Source: Neobacillus piezotolerans (GTDB lineage Bacteria > Bacillota > Bacilli > Bacillales > Cytobacillaceae). Taken from it: a DNA stretch of 64,000 bases. Position 1 is the first letter of the stretch. Each line of letters starts with the position of its first letter. Shown in pieces: positions 1 through 9,182 of this stretch. Where the stretch lies: NCBI RefSeq assembly GCF_003362805.1, contig NZ_QNQT01000009.1:114176-178175 (forward strand), in the 5' to 3' direction. The notes below the pieces were generated by a model. That model saw only the letters and a list, made by a program, of their open reading frames with translations. It was not told the DNA's origin and did no database searches. The position numbers and the translations under genes are program-made.

Positions 1-861
1 AGGAAAGCGGGAGTGGAGGCGGTGCCATTCGGGCCAGTGAAACTTCCTTTCCTGAATAATAAATTTAACTTCCGAACCCATAGGAAAATTATCGTGATTG
101 ATGGAACTACAGGATTTGTCGGTGGCTTGAATATCGGGGATGAATATCTGGGAAGGGTCAAGAAAATCGGTTTTTGGCGCGATACCCACCTGATGCTGAA
201 GGGTGAAGCTGTCCGTTCGCTTCAGCTTATTTTCCTGCAGGATTGGTATTATGCTGCCAATGACAGCCTTTTGACCGAGGAGTACTTGCCGCAGCCGCAG
301 CCCGGGAGGTATCAGGGCGGTGTGCACCTGGTCGCGGGGGGCCCGGATAATGAATGGACGGCAATTAAAAACATCTTTTTCGCGATGATTACCTCGGCTG
401 AACAGTCAGTCTGGATTGCGTCTCCGTACTTCATTCCAGATGAGGACATTTTCTCCGCGATCAAGGTGGCGGCGTTAAGTGGCATCGATGTGAGGCTGCT
501 GGTTCCAAACAAGCCGGACAAACGGATTGTTTTCCATGCGTCACGGTCGTACTTTCCCGACCTGCTTGAGGCCGGAGTAAAAATATATGAGTACCAGCAA
601 GGGTTCATGCACAGTAAAATCGTCATTGTTGATGGGCAGCTCGCCTCTATTGGAACGTCCAATATGGATATGCGAAGTTTCCACCTTAACTTCGAGGTGA
701 ATGCGTTCCTTTACCGCACCGAAAGCACCAGGAAACTCGTGAATGAATATGTAAATGACTTAAAACATTCCCAAAAGCTTGAGCTGGAAAGCTTTCAGAA
801 ACGCCATATTGGCTATCGTCTGCTTGAATCCACCTCGCGTCTCATGTCCCCGCTCCTTTAA
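1..861 (+). CDS. cls: cardiolipin synthase, 3' part (phospholipase D family)
   Basis: The reading frame is open from the first base, so the gene begins upstream and only its last 286 codons are here. Two HKD motifs (HxKx4D) are visible, one at visible residue 27 (HRKIIVID, followed by GGLNIGDEY) and one near residue 204 (HSKIVIVD, followed by GTSNMDMRSF). This pair is the catalytic signature of phospholipase D-type phosphatidyltransferases, and the spacing and GFWRDTH and SPYFIPDE segments fit bacterial cardiolipin synthases, which join two phosphatidylglycerols at the membrane. The N-terminal membrane segments of the family lie outside the window. A terminator follows directly, so this is the last gene of its transcript. 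Which cls paralogue it is cannot be decided. Confidence 0.93.
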   Translation, partial: RKAGVEAVPFGPVKLPFLNNKFNFRTHRKIIVIDGTTGFVGGLNIGDEYLGRVKKIGFWRDTHLMLKGEAVRSLQLIFLQDWYYAANDSLLTEEYLPQPQPGRYQGGVHLVAGGPDNEWTAIKNIFFAMITSAEQSVWIASPYFIPDEDIFSAIKVAALSGIDVRLLVPNKPDKRIVFHASRSYFPDLLEAGVKIYEYQQGFMHSKIVIVDGQLASIGTSNMDMRSFHLNFEVNAFLYRTESTRKLVNEYVNDLKHSQKLELESFQKRHIGYRLLESTSRLMSPLL

Positions 862-866
862 ATCGA

Positions 867-896
867 ACCGGCCTTGACTCCCAGGCCGGTTTTTTT
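867..896 (+). terminator. rho-independent terminator after cls
   Basis: Perfect 8-bp inverted repeat ACCGGCCT/AGGCCGGT with an 8-base loop, followed by seven T. Confidence 0.9.
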
Positions 897-1060
897 GCGA
901 GAAAAGTACAACCGAAAATAATATTGTAAGCAAGTTGAATTTCGATGATAAAAATTTGGAATAAGTGAAGGAGTTCCACTCCCTTTGCGAGAATGTATCT
1001 CTATGAAAAGGGTGAGTTTTTTAAAAGCTCCTCAATCATAAGAAATGGAGGAAATTGCAT

Positions 1061-2248
1061 GTGTTGACCGCCAAAACGAAAAATGGCGCCAAAGTTTGCC
1101 TTGCGGACGGTTATAGCCGGCAAACGCTGCAAACCTGGAGGAGCAGCGAAGAATTCTTTTGCCCGGTTTGCGGGGGAAAGATGATGCTTAAACTTGGCGA
1201 GAGGAAAATTTTTCACTTCGCCCACCTGAAGGACGCCTGTGAAGAAAGCAGTTTCGAGCGGGAATCCGAATCCCACTTGTCCGGAAAGCTGGCTCTGTTT
1301 GATTGGCTGAAGACCCAGGGAATCCAGCCCGCGATGGAATACTACGACCCCGTTATCCGACAGCGCCCCGACATAGCCTTCCACTTTAATGGCTTCCGTT
1401 ACGCCATTGAATTTCAGTGCAGCGCCATTCCCGAAGATTTATTCATGAAAAGGACAAATACGTACCTCTCAGCCGGTTACATTCCGCTATGGATTCCCGA
1501 GGGAAGCCATCTTTCCCGGAAACAGGAAAACACAGTCGCGTTATCCGGATTTGAATACCTTTTTCTGCGAACTTCGCCGGGAAACCCCGGATACATCCCT
1601 TATTTTTGCTCCAGCCAAGGTTTATTCCACATCGTCCAATCCATTTTCCCTTATTCACCTTCAAAAGCATTCGCCCGGATCGAAACGAAGAAATTGAATG
1701 GCCTAACTATAGACAGGCTTATTGACCCAGGGCCGCCGGCTTTGGCCGTTCTCCCTTTTTGGCATGACAAGCTCGCCCGCAGCAAGCTTTCCATCGGAGC
1801 AAATCCTAAAACCCCGTACATGCGCTTTTTAAAGGAACTTTACAGGGCCGGCATGAATATTTTTCTTCTTCCACCCGAAATCGGCCTTCCGGGTACTAAA
1901 GCGGCGGCTATCTCGACGTATCCAGTCATATGGCAGTCATATGTTGTTCTTGATGTTCTTTTAGGAAAGGGAGAGGGAAGTGTTGTGACAGAAAGTGAGG
2001 CAGCCGCGTGCCTTTCCTTGCGGGCAGGGAAGGGGGACATCCGGACAAGGCCCGTTCCACTGGCGGCTGGATTCTCACTGCAAGAGGCGGCGGCAGAATA
2101 CTTGTCCTTGCTTTCATTGGCAGGAGTGCTTGTCCAAAAGGGGGACGGTGTATACGAAATCAGGAGGAAACTGGACTTTCCCAAAACAGCATCCGAACAG
2201 ATTGAAAACGAGTCTGCTTTCCGTAAAGCTTTTCCGGCATCGCGATGA
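1061..2248 (+). CDS. coiA: competence protein CoiA
   Basis: CoiA is a competence protein needed for transformation in Firmicutes. The N-terminus has a paired-cysteine module (FCPVCGG, then HFAH), and the middle has a nuclease-like core (RPDIAF, then YAIEFQ) resembling the PD-(D/E)xK pattern of the family. I place the start at the GTG at 1061, giving MLTAKTKNG, because GGAGG at 1047-1051 is 9 bases upstream; the in-frame TTG at 1055 would leave only 3 bases. Length 395 residues is normal. It sits before pepF as in B. subtilis (yjbF-yjbG). The short region before it holds no obvious ComK box, but this was only checked by eye. Confidence 0.88.
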   Translation: MLTAKTKNGAKVCLADGYSRQTLQTWRSSEEFFCPVCGGKMMLKLGERKIFHFAHLKDACEESSFERESESHLSGKLALFDWLKTQGIQPAMEYYDPVIRQRPDIAFHFNGFRYAIEFQCSAIPEDLFMKRTNTYLSAGYIPLWIPEGSHLSRKQENTVALSGFEYLFLRTSPGNPGYIPYFCSSQGLFHIVQSIFPYSPSKAFARIETKKLNGLTIDRLIDPGPPALAVLPFWHDKLARSKLSIGANPKTPYMRFLKELYRAGMNIFLLPPEIGLPGTKAAAISTYPVIWQSYVVLDVLLGKGEGSVVTESEAAACLSLRAGKGDIRTRPVPLAAGFSLQEAAAEYLSLLSLAGVLVQKGDGVYEIRRKLDFPKTASEQIENESAFRKAFPASR

Positions 2249-2402
2249 TTAAATTAATTTTCCTTGTTAAATGACATTTTCACGTGGAAAAGGGAACGAT
2301 AAATTGAAAAGGTTTTTGTGAAAATGGCAGGAATTTTCAAACAGAAGGAGAATAGTATTAAAGTATTGCTTCGTAAAACGAAATGTCGAATGGAGGATGA
2401 AC

Positions 2403-4220
2403 ATGGCGAACGAAACTGCAGTAAAAAAATTGCCTGCGAGAAGCGAGGTGCCTGTAGAAGATACATGGCGCCTGGAAGATATTTTTGCAACAGATGATGA
2501 GTGGGAGAAGGAATTCCAGGAAGTAAAGGAACTGATCCCGGGGATTGGCAGCCACCGCGGGAAGCTGGGCGAAAGCGCCGACAGCCTGTACATCTGCCTT
2601 CAGGAACAAGACCGGCTGCTTGAGCGGATTGGAAAGTTGTATACATATTCCCACATGAAATATGACCAGGATACAGGGAATTCCTTTTATCAGGGGCTTG
2701 ACGGCAGGATGAAGGCACTTTATTCCCAGGCCGCCAGCCAGCTCGCCTTTATCGTGCCGGAAATCCTTTCGATTGATGAGCAGAAGATTAAAGGATTTTT
2801 GGAGGAAAAGCCGGAGCTTAAACTTTATGAGCACGCCCTTGATGAAATCAACCTGCAACGGCCGCACGTTTTGTCAGCCGAGCAGGAGGCCCTGCTCGCC
2901 GAAGCTGGCGAAGTTATGGCCGCTTCCTCAACCACATTTGGGATGCTGAATAACGCCGACCTTGAGTTCCCTTCCATCAAGGATGAAAACGGAGAGGAAG
3001 TCGAGGTTACCCACGGCCGTTATTCCAGGTTCCTGGAGAGCTCGGATCCAAGGGTTCGCCACGATGCGTTCAAGGCAGTCTATGACAAGTATGGCAAGTT
3101 CAAAAATACATTTGCCAGCACACTGGGCGGCCAGGTGAAAAAAGACAACTTCAACGCCCGCGTCCGGAACTACAAATCAGCCCGCGCGGCTGCGCTCGCG
3201 GGAAACAACATTCCGGAGAGCGTTTATGACAACCTTGTCAATACGATCAACGATAACCTTGGTTTGCTGCACCGTTACGTAAAGCTGCGCAAGAAGGTGC
3301 TTGGCGTTAATGAGCTTCATATGTACGACCTGTATGCACCGCTAATTAAGGATGTCAAAATGGAAGTAACGTATGACGAAGCGCGTGAGCTTGTCCTGAA
3401 AGGCCTTGCGCCGCTTGGAGAAGAATATCAGGGCATCCTGAAGGAAGGCTTTGAAAACCGCTGGGTGGATGTGCATGAAAACAAAGGGAAAAGGAGCGGG
3501 GCGTACTCTTCCGGCGCGTACGGCACGAATCCGTACATCCTGATGAACTGGCAAAACAATGTGAACAATCTGTTCACGCTTGCCCATGAGTTCGGCCATT
3601 CTGTCCATAGCTATTACACACGGAAAACGCAGCCATATCCATACGGCAGCTATAGCATTTTCGTCGCGGAAGTCGCATCGACGTGCAATGAAGCATTGCT
3701 GAATGACTATTTGCTCAAAACAATTGACGATGAGCAGAAGCGCCTGTACTTGCTCAACCATTTCCTTGAAGGTTTCAGGGCGACTGTATTCCGCCAGACG
3801 ATGTTCGCGGAGTTCGAGCACCAAATCCATGTAAAGGGGCAGAATAACGAGCCACTTACGGCGGATTCGCTCACTAAGGATTATTATGAGCTGAACAAGA
3901 AGTACTTTGGGGGCAAGGACATCACCATCGATGAGGAAATCGGGTTGGAATGGTCAAGGATCCCTCATTTCTACTACAACTATTATGTATACCAATATGC
4001 AACAGGCTACAGCGCCGCTACCGCGCTAAGCAGGCAAATCCTTGAGGAAGGGCAGCCGGCGGTCAGCCGCTACATCGACTTCCTGAAGTCCGGAAGCTCC
4101 GATTACCCAATCGAGGTGCTCAAAAAAGCAGGCGTCGACATGACCAGCCCGGAACCAGTCGAGAACGCATGCAAAGCCTTCGAACAGGCGCTAAACGAAA
4201 TCGAACAAATCCTAAGTTAA
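2403..4220 (+). CDS. pepF: oligoendopeptidase F (M3B)
   Basis: Cytoplasmic zinc metallopeptidase of family M3B that cleaves short peptides. The zinc-binding HEFGH motif is at residues 395-399, and the third ligand Glu is expected in FVAEVASTCNEA just downstream. Length 605 residues is typical. The ATG at 2403 is preferred over the in-frame ATG at 2397, because GGAGG at 2392-2396 abuts the latter and is 6 bases from the former. It matches YjbG by position after coiA. In B. subtilis, raised PepF levels interfere with sporulation; nothing here shows regulation beyond the 150-bp gap upstream. A strong terminator follows. Confidence 0.95.
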   Translation: MANETAVKKLPARSEVPVEDTWRLEDIFATDDEWEKEFQEVKELIPGIGSHRGKLGESADSLYICLQEQDRLLERIGKLYTYSHMKYDQDTGNSFYQGLDGRMKALYSQAASQLAFIVPEILSIDEQKIKGFLEEKPELKLYEHALDEINLQRPHVLSAEQEALLAEAGEVMAASSTTFGMLNNADLEFPSIKDENGEEVEVTHGRYSRFLESSDPRVRHDAFKAVYDKYGKFKNTFASTLGGQVKKDNFNARVRNYKSARAAALAGNNIPESVYDNLVNTINDNLGLLHRYVKLRKKVLGVNELHMYDLYAPLIKDVKMEVTYDEARELVLKGLAPLGEEYQGILKEGFENRWVDVHENKGKRSGAYSSGAYGTNPYILMNWQNNVNNLFTLAHEFGHSVHSYYTRKTQPYPYGSYSIFVAEVASTCNEALLNDYLLKTIDDEQKRLYLLNHFLEGFRATVFRQTMFAEFEHQIHVKGQNNEPLTADSLTKDYYELNKKYFGGKDITIDEEIGLEWSRIPHFYYNYYVYQYATGYSAATALSRQILEEGQPAVSRYIDFLKSGSSDYPIEVLKKAGVDMTSPEPVENACKAFEQALNEIEQILS

Positions 4221-4225
4221 TATTT

Positions 4226-4271
4226 GGGCCAGGCACACTTTCCTTTCGGAAGGCGCCTGGCCCTTTTTTTC
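4226..4271 (+). terminator. terminator after pepF
   Basis: Inverted repeat GGGCCAGGC (4226-4234) / GCCTGGCCC (4255-4263) followed by seven T. Confidence 0.88.
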
Positions 4272-4280
4272 TATTTAGGA

Positions 4281-4454
4281 TCAGAACCCTTTGAAGCGAT
4301 TTCGCTGGTTGAGTGAAGTGCAAATAAGAAAAATCGATAGGAATAACAACGGGGAACTGAAAAGGAGAGGAAATAGTTTCATTAAACCAAGTAGGTTCAA
4401 AAAGAAAGAAAAAATCAGCAGCAGGGCCAGGATGGGAAAGTGGATACTTTTCAT
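4281..4454 (-). CDS. small hydrophobic membrane protein, unrecognised
   Basis: A 57-residue ORF starting at ATG 4454. GGAGG lies 6-7 bases upstream on the minus strand, which makes translation likely. The protein begins MKSIHFPILALLL, has two strongly hydrophobic stretches (about residues 5-22 and 28-47), and ends in a basic tail NQRNRFKGF, so it is probably a two-helix membrane micropeptide. It lies between pepF and roxS/spxH; from memory B. subtilis has a small gene called yizD there, but homology cannot be confirmed by eye. No domain recognised. Confidence 0.6.
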   Translation of the reverse strand: MKSIHFPILALLLIFSFFLNLLGLMKLFPLLFSSPLLFLSIFLICTSLNQRNRFKGF

Positions 4455-4625
4455 TTCACGCCTCCGGTACAATCAGTCTTTGCAACCAGTATATTTTTTG
4501 GGAATTGTTTTCATGAATTCAGATTCATCTTCCCTGTGAATTAGCTTACAACGCCCCCACTTACTATGATCTATGTAGGAATCGAAAAAATATATGACAA
4601 TAATGTGAAAAAACGCACAAACTAG

Positions 4626-4655
4626 TTGAAAAGTCATCTTGAATCGTGGTATATT
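4626..4655 (+). promoter_or_regulatory. sigma-A promoter of roxS
   Basis: TTGAAA (4626-4631) and TATATT (4650-4655) with an 18-bp spacer, placing the start of transcription near 4662. In B. subtilis this promoter is known to be activated by ResD; I could not assign a ResD site with confidence. Confidence 0.7.
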
Positions 4656-4659
4656 CTAT

Positions 4660-4677
4660 ACGTGAAGTTGTTCACAA
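4660..4677 (+). promoter_or_regulatory. Rex-type operator over the roxS start site
   Basis: The sequence ACGTGAA-N4-TTCACAA agrees with the Rex consensus TTGTGAA-N4-TTCACAA except for its first two bases. It covers the predicted transcription start, as expected for a repressor released by NADH. Rex control of RoxS is established in B. subtilis; here it is inferred from the site. Confidence 0.72.
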
Positions 4678-4778
4678 CAAACATATACCCCTTTGTTTGA
4701 TATCGTGAAAAATTTCTCCCATCCCCTTTGTTCGTAATTATAGAAAAATGCCCCGCCGGAACGGGGCATTTTTCATTT
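4663..4778 (+). ncRNA. roxS: small regulatory RNA RoxS (RsaE family)
   Basis: About 115 nt from the promoter at 4626-4655 to a terminator with stem 4746-4755/4762-4772 and a T-rich end. The core holds two C-rich boxes, ATACCCCTTTGTTTG and CTCCCATCCCCTTTGTT, the hallmark single-stranded motifs of RsaE/RoxS, which pair with Shine-Dalgarno regions of mRNAs for central carbon and redox metabolism. The place, between the small gene after pepF and spxH, is where roxS lies in B. subtilis. RoxS responds to nitric oxide (ResDE) and NADH (Rex), which fits the neighbouring truncated haemoglobin gene. Ends are estimated to within a few bases. Confidence 0.88.
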
Positions 4779-4921
4779 TTACGGAATAATCTTAAACCGC
4801 TTTTACAACTCGGCTAAAATACCTCCAAAACCAAACAGAAACATTACCTATCACTACAACTCTTCTATTTCCAAATAATTTTAATATAAGAATTTGTCGA
4901 TTTTTTTAGCTTGAACAAAAT

Positions 4922-4955
4922 GCAAAAGCCGCCCCGGATATTTCCGGAGCGGCTT
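4922..4955 (-). terminator. terminator after spxH
   Basis: On the minus strand AAGCCGCTCCGG pairs with CCGGGGCGGCTT (one mismatch) and is followed by TTTT. It ends the yjbI-spxH transcript and faces roxS. Confidence 0.82.
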
Positions 4956-4960
4956 AATGA

Positions 4961-5827
4961 TTAATTGATGTATCTCCAAAAGGTCCCGTATTTGCATGGG
5001 ATCTGTTCGACCTTTTGCTTAAGCAGGAGTTTTTTCATCTCCCGGTTCACCTGGGGGATGGAGAGGTCATAAACGACCGCGATTTCCTTGGATGCCACGA
5101 GCTGGAAAAATTTCAGGAAAGCCTCAAGCGAAGGAGGCGCTGATTGCTTCGGTTCCGTCGGAAGCATTTCCTGGAGAACCTGGACATACACTTCATACGG
5201 ATAGTAGCCGGCAATTTTGATTCCCTCTTCTTCCGCATTCTCGTTGAAAAAAACGAGTGTCGGGATTTCATCCACTTCCATCTCGGCAGTTATTTTCAAA
5301 TCCTGCTGAAACGCCCTCGCGGCGGTTTCTGAATGGATATCGGTGATGAATTCCTCGACATCGAGTCCGACCGCCCTCGCGCAATTCTTGAGCACTTCAA
5401 AGTTCGAGATGTTCTGTTTTTCCAAAAAGAGCATTTCCTGCAGGCGCCTTAGGAAGCGGGTGCCGCGTTTCCTTCCCTGCAATTCCGCCGCTTTTACGGC
5501 AATTGAGGCGATGTAAGGGGAGATGACAGGGTTCTCTTCCCAAAGAGTCGCATCGCATGACATGCCCGATCGGCTGGCTGTCTTTTCCCACATTTCCGCG
5601 ATATTTTCAAACCGCTTCTTTTTTCCCATATTCAGCATGGTAAGCTTGCCGCTTAATACCGGCTTCATTGAAAAATAGCGCCCATATTCAATCTGGAGCT
5701 TTTTCATGATCGGCTCGAGCGCCCAGCATTCCGGACAAAGCGGGTCAATGAAAATGTAAATTTCGATCGGTTTTTTCTCCGGGCCGTGGCAATGATGCGC
5801 AAACAGCCTTTTTTCCTGCTCCATCAT
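4961..5827 (-). CDS. spxH: ClpXP adaptor protein SpxH (YjbH)
   Basis: SpxH binds the redox regulator Spx and speeds its breakdown by ClpXP. The protein has a DsbA/thioredoxin-like fold with a CPEC motif (about residues 30-33 after IYIFIDPL) and the His/Cys-rich N-terminus HHCH that binds zinc in this family. Length 288 residues is usual for the family. The start overlaps the yjbI stop codon (ATGA), so the two are translationally coupled; the second Met codon at 5824 is equally possible. RoxS, yjbI and spxH together form a redox and nitrosative stress neighbourhood. The C-terminal part contains the predicted Spx-contact region, seen here only as similarity in order and length. Confidence 0.93.
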   Translation of the reverse strand: MMEQEKRLFAHHCHGPEKKPIEIYIFIDPLCPECWALEPIMKKLQIEYGRYFSMKPVLSGKLTMLNMGKKKRFENIAEMWEKTASRSGMSCDATLWEENPVISPYIASIAVKAAELQGRKRGTRFLRRLQEMLFLEKQNISNFEVLKNCARAVGLDVEEFITDIHSETAARAFQQDLKITAEMEVDEIPTLVFFNENAEEEGIKIAGYYPYEVYVQVLQEMLPTEPKQSAPPSLEAFLKFFQLVASKEIAVVYDLSIPQVNREMKKLLLKQKVEQIPCKYGTFWRYIN

Positions 5828-6231
5828 TCCTCTTCACCCGTTATTTCGCCGTCTTCCGGCGTATTGATCATGTGCTGGGCGGTCAGGTGCAGCCTTGCGA
5901 AAAATTCGTCCCGGAGCGGCCCCTCAAGACCGACAATATCCATCGCCTGGCTCATGCAGGAAAGCCATGCCCTCGCCCTGGAAGGCGTGATTGGAAAAGG
6001 AAGATGCCTCGCTCGCATCATCGGGTGGCCATGCTCCTCTGTATAGAGGGGAGGGCCGCCAAGATATTGGGTAAGAAATTGCTTTTGTTTTCTGGCAATT
6101 TCGGAAAGATCATCTGGAAAAAGAGGAGAAAGTTCAGGATGCTGTCCAACCAGTCCATAAAACGCATCGACAATGCGATGCAATGTGTCTTTCCCGAGGG
6201 CCTCATAAGGCGTAGGCAAATTCCCGGTCAT
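5824..6231 (-). CDS. yjbI: truncated haemoglobin, group II
   Basis: A 135-residue globin of the trHbO type. The proximal haem ligand is His76 in MMRARHLPF, Tyr25 sits at the B10 position (DAFYGLV) and Trp89 at G8, all typical of group II. Such globins bind O2, NO or peroxide and are thought to detoxify reactive nitrogen or oxygen species in the cytoplasm. The gene is first in a two-gene operon with spxH (4-base overlap). No signal or membrane segment. Family assignment is firm; the physiological ligand is not. Confidence 0.93.
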   Translation of the reverse strand: MTGNLPTPYEALGKDTLHRIVDAFYGLVGQHPELSPLFPDDLSEIARKQKQFLTQYLGGPPLYTEEHGHPMMRARHLPFPITPSRARAWLSCMSQAMDIVGLEGPLRDEFFARLHLTAQHMINTPEDGEITGEEE

Positions 6232-6377
6232 GTTGACAACTCCTTTGAGTGTGTTTGTTTTATTTTAGCAATGCACTATTTATATCTCAAATAAATCGCC
6301 TTGTAAAAGGAAACGCCTCCAGCCGGGAATAACCAACCGCCATCGTGGATATTTTACTCAAAAAATCGCCTGCCATA

Positions 6378-6986
6378 CTATTCGGCATCCCCTTGGGGGG
6401 AAGTCCGTCCCAACTGGAGCTTCCGCCCGTAAAAACGATGGATCTTGCTAAGGGTTTTCCTTTCCGGAATGCCCAGCTTTTCCAGCAATGATCGGAATGC
6501 CTCAAGCCCTTCATGGAAATCCAAAACCTCATATTCCAGTTCGAAATCCTCTGTATCAAGATAGCTGCTTTGGTCGAGCACAATAAGGCCATTGTTAAAA
6601 TTGGTCTCTGCCCTCTGGGTGGCAAGCGTTCCAAAATAGACAAGTTCCTCGAATTCGATTCCCATTTTCTCGACCTCACCCGCGACTACGCCAATGGGCA
6701 GCGGGCCATTGCCGATCGCGGTTTCAGCGTCTTTTGCTGTTAGCTTCTGGTCCGTCTCAAGCAGGCCGACATACTGGGGCTGCTTCAAGGTAAGGATATA
6801 CGAACCGCCCTTTTCCCGGATGCGGAGGGCCGCTCCTTGTTCCTTCAGGGAAAACGACGGGGTATCAAAATAGTGGTTCACCTGGCGCCGGAACTTCTCC
6901 GGCCCGAGGCTGAACTCCTTTGCGACACGATCAAATTCTTCTTTTTTTAAAAGGTTCTTAAATTCAATTTCAAGGTTCTGCTCCAA
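6378..6986 (-). CDS. yjbK: CYTH domain triphosphatase-like protein YjbK
   Basis: A 202-residue protein of the CYTH superfamily. It opens with the signature ExExK (Glu6, Glu8, Lys10), followed by RQVNHYFDTPSFSL, LRIREKG and LTLKQP strands that build the tunnel binding triphosphate and metal. Members hydrolyse inorganic triphosphate or related substrates; the true substrate of YjbK is not settled. The start is a TTG at 6986 with only a weak upstream purine stretch, so the N-terminus is less certain, though the CYTH motif demands a start near here. It is divergent from yjbL. B. subtilis has yjbJ between yjbI and yjbK; here only 146 bp without a gene separate them. Confidence 0.88.
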   Translation of the reverse strand: MEQNLEIEFKNLLKKEEFDRVAKEFSLGPEKFRRQVNHYFDTPSFSLKEQGAALRIREKGGSYILTLKQPQYVGLLETDQKLTAKDAETAIGNGPLPIGVVAGEVEKMGIEFEELVYFGTLATQRAETNFNNGLIVLDQSSYLDTEDFELEYEVLDFHEGLEAFRSLLEKLGIPERKTLSKIHRFYGRKLQLGRTSPQGDAE

Positions 6987-7112
6987 TGATGCACCAACTT
7001 CCGGTTTTTTCTGATGGATCCATTATCCCATTGATTCGTTTCACGTTGCAATTTTTGGGGGAAGTGGCTCCTATATGCTAAAATAGGTAAGTGAATGCTG
7101 GAGGTTGATTTG

Positions 7113-7472
7113 ATGAAAAAGAAACTAATTGTAATAGGGTCGAACATAGAGGATGGCAGGCTTGTTTTAAAAACACGGGAACCGGTTGCCGGGTTGGCGC
7201 CAAAGGGCCAAATGCTTGTAGACTCTGACAATCTTTCATTTGTGTACTTGATGGAGAAGGATGATGAATATACTTATGTGCTAATGCCCGTAGCAGTGTG
7301 GGAAGACTTGAAAAAGGGGCTTGATAAAAGCCTGCCGGTGTATTTGGAAGATGGCGGATCCACAGTGGAGCTTTACGGCATCTATGAAGAACTCAGCTAC
7401 CTCGCCGAAAACATCAAAGGCAACGGCAACTATGGTGAAGCCATGGTTTCGAAAGTTGAAAGCATTTTCTGA
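7113..7472 (+). CDS. yjbL: UPF0738 family protein YjbL
   Basis: A 119-residue cytoplasmic protein without recognised domain function, identified by its place between yjbK and the (p)ppGpp synthetase gene and by length. Start is ATG 7113 (MKKKLIVIG), because GGAGG at 7100-7104 is 8 bases upstream; an upstream in-frame ATG at 7095 lacks a site. The sequence is mixed beta/alpha with no membrane segment. It is divergent from yjbK. No function can be offered. Confidence 0.82.
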   Translation: MKKKLIVIGSNIEDGRLVLKTREPVAGLAPKGQMLVDSDNLSFVYLMEKDDEYTYVLMPVAVWEDLKKGLDKSLPVYLEDGGSTVELYGIYEELSYLAENIKGNGNYGEAMVSKVESIF

Positions 7473-7634
7473 AAAATACATAATAAAGTTAGATTTGTTT
7501 AGCTGTGGCGCCCAGTACCTAAAGCAAAGTTGGCCTGAAGAAGGGAATCATCATCTTTCCCGATTTAAAAAGGCAATCCTGGGGCTGGAAAAAACGCCTA
7601 TGCTTCTCCAATTGGCCGGGGGTGTACAAATACA

Positions 7635-8282
7635 ATGAAGAATTGGGATCAATTTCTCGCGCCTTATAAACAGGCGGTTGAAGAATTGAAAGTAAAACTA
7701 AAAGGGATGAGGGGCCAGTTTGAACTGGATTCCAGTCCATCCCCGATTGAATTTGTAACAGGAAGGGTTAAGCCGATTCCTAGTATTTTGGACAAAGCCC
7801 AGCAAAAAGGAATCCCGCTTGACAGGCTTGAGGAAGAAATGCAGGATATCGCCGGGCTAAGGCTCATGTGCCAGTTTGTCGATGATATCAGGAAAGTCGT
7901 CAAGCTGCTGAGGATCCGGAATGATTTCGAAATCGTGGAAGAGCGCGATTACATTTCGCATAAAAAAACAAGCGGATACCGATCGTACCATGTTGTAATC
8001 CGTTACCCAGTCCAAACGATCCACGGAGAGAAGAAGATTCTCGCCGAAATCCAAATCAGGACGCTGGCAATGAATTTCTGGGCAACGATCGAGCATTCGC
8101 TTAACTACAAATATAAGGGCCAGTTCCCGGAAACAATCAACACACGCCTGCAGCGCGCCGCCGAAGCCGCTTTCCGCCTGGATGAGGAGATGTCGACAAT
8201 CAGGCATGAAATCCAGGAAGCACAGGCCTTTTTTACAAGAAAGAAGGAAACGAAACAGAACCGTGACAACGACGCGCATTGA
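7635..8282 (+). CDS. relQ: small alarmone (p)ppGpp synthetase RelQ
   Basis: Single-domain RelA/SpoT-type synthetase of 215 residues (YjbM, SasB). Visible synthetase elements are [26 protein letters not shown] (Gly-Tyr-Arg-Ser GTP-binding segment), [17 protein letters not shown] and the following HSLNYKYKG. There is no HD hydrolase domain, so it can only make (p)ppGpp from ATP and GTP/GDP. ATG 7635 follows GGGGG at distance 11. It is followed within 35 bp by nadK, the arrangement seen in B. subtilis, so stress alarmone synthesis and NADP supply are co-transcribed. Confidence 0.95.
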   Translation: MKNWDQFLAPYKQAVEELKVKLKGMRGQFELDSSPSPIEFVTGRVKPIPSILDKAQQKGIPLDRLEEEMQDIAGLRLMCQFVDDIRKVVKLLRIRNDFEIVEERDYISHKKTSGYRSYHVVIRYPVQTIHGEKKILAEIQIRTLAMNFWATIEHSLNYKYKGQFPETINTRLQRAAEAAFRLDEEMSTIRHEIQEAQAFFTRKKETKQNRDNDAH

Positions 8283-8316
8283 GCGGCACGTGAGAACAAG
8301 CGAAGGAGCGTGGCCA

Positions 8317-9117
8317 ATGAAATTTTCGATTACAACAAAAGGTGACCAGAAATCGAATACGCTGATGCACAAGATGAGGACGTACCTCCTGGATTTTGAT
8401 CTTGTTTATGACGAGGACCGCCCGGATATCGTCATTTCGATTGGCGGGGACGGGACGCTGCTGTATGCGTTCCACAGGTACAGCAGCCGGCTTGATAAGA
8501 CGGCGTTTGTAGGCGTCCATACAGGCCACCTCGGCTTTTATGCTGATTGGGTACCGGAAGAAATCGAAAAGCTGGTGATCGCGATTGCGAAAACGCCTTA
8601 CCAGGTTATTGAATACCCGCTTCTTGAAGTCATTATCCGTTACCAGCATGCGGGGAAGGAATCACGTTACCTTGCACTTAACGAGTCAACCGTTAAGGGG
8701 CTCGAGGGAACCCTTGTCATGGACGTCGATATCCGTGGCCAGCATTTCGAACGATTCCGCGGCGATGGGCTGTGCGTCTCGACTCCATCTGGAAGCACCG
8801 CGTACAACAAGGCGCTGGGCGGGGCGATCATTCATCCATCGATCGAGGCGATTCAACTCGCGGAAATGGCGTCAATCAACAACCGTGTATTCAGGACGGT
8901 AGGCTCGCCGCTAATCCTTCCAGCGCATCACACCTGTATGCTGAAGCCGGTCAACCGGAACGACTTCCAGGTGACCATCGACCATTTGACTATGCTGCAT
9001 AAGGACGTGAAATCCATTCAGTTCAGGGTGCCGGAGGAAAAAGTCCGATTTGCCCGGTTCAGGCCATTCCCTTTCTGGAAAAGGGTCCATGATTCCTTCA
9101 TTTCAGATTCTGATTGA
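8317..9117 (+). CDS. nadK: NAD kinase
   Basis: Phosphorylates NAD to NADP using ATP or polyphosphate. The diagnostic GGDGT motif is in [11 protein letters not shown], followed by NESTVKG and the conserved [14 protein letters not shown] nucleotide-binding segment. 266 residues is normal. Start ATG 8317 has GAAGGAG ending 8 bases upstream; the open frame extends much further up inside relQ but without a ribosome site. Third in the relQ-nadK-yjbO group. Confidence 0.96.
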   Translation: MKFSITTKGDQKSNTLMHKMRTYLLDFDLVYDEDRPDIVISIGGDGTLLYAFHRYSSRLDKTAFVGVHTGHLGFYADWVPEEIEKLVIAIAKTPYQVIEYPLLEVIIRYQHAGKESRYLALNESTVKGLEGTLVMDVDIRGQHFERFRGDGLCVSTPSGSTAYNKALGGAIIHPSIEAIQLAEMASINNRVFRTVGSPLILPAHHTCMLKPVNRNDFQVTIDHLTMLHKDVKSIQFRVPEEKVRFARFRPFPFWKRVHDSFISDSD

Positions 9118-9182
9118 CTTTTGGCGGACTTTTTCAGTATTAAATTTTCTAGGAACGGACGAAAGAAAAAGAGGGTATCAAC

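Noticed and set aside
1001..1384. 127-codon ORF opposite coiA
   Set aside because: Antisense to the well-supported coiA, with no ribosome site or recognisable product.
6287..6679. 130-codon ORF overlapping the 3' half of yjbK on the same strand
   Set aside because: Out of frame with the CYTH gene and without start signals; a shadow of yjbK.
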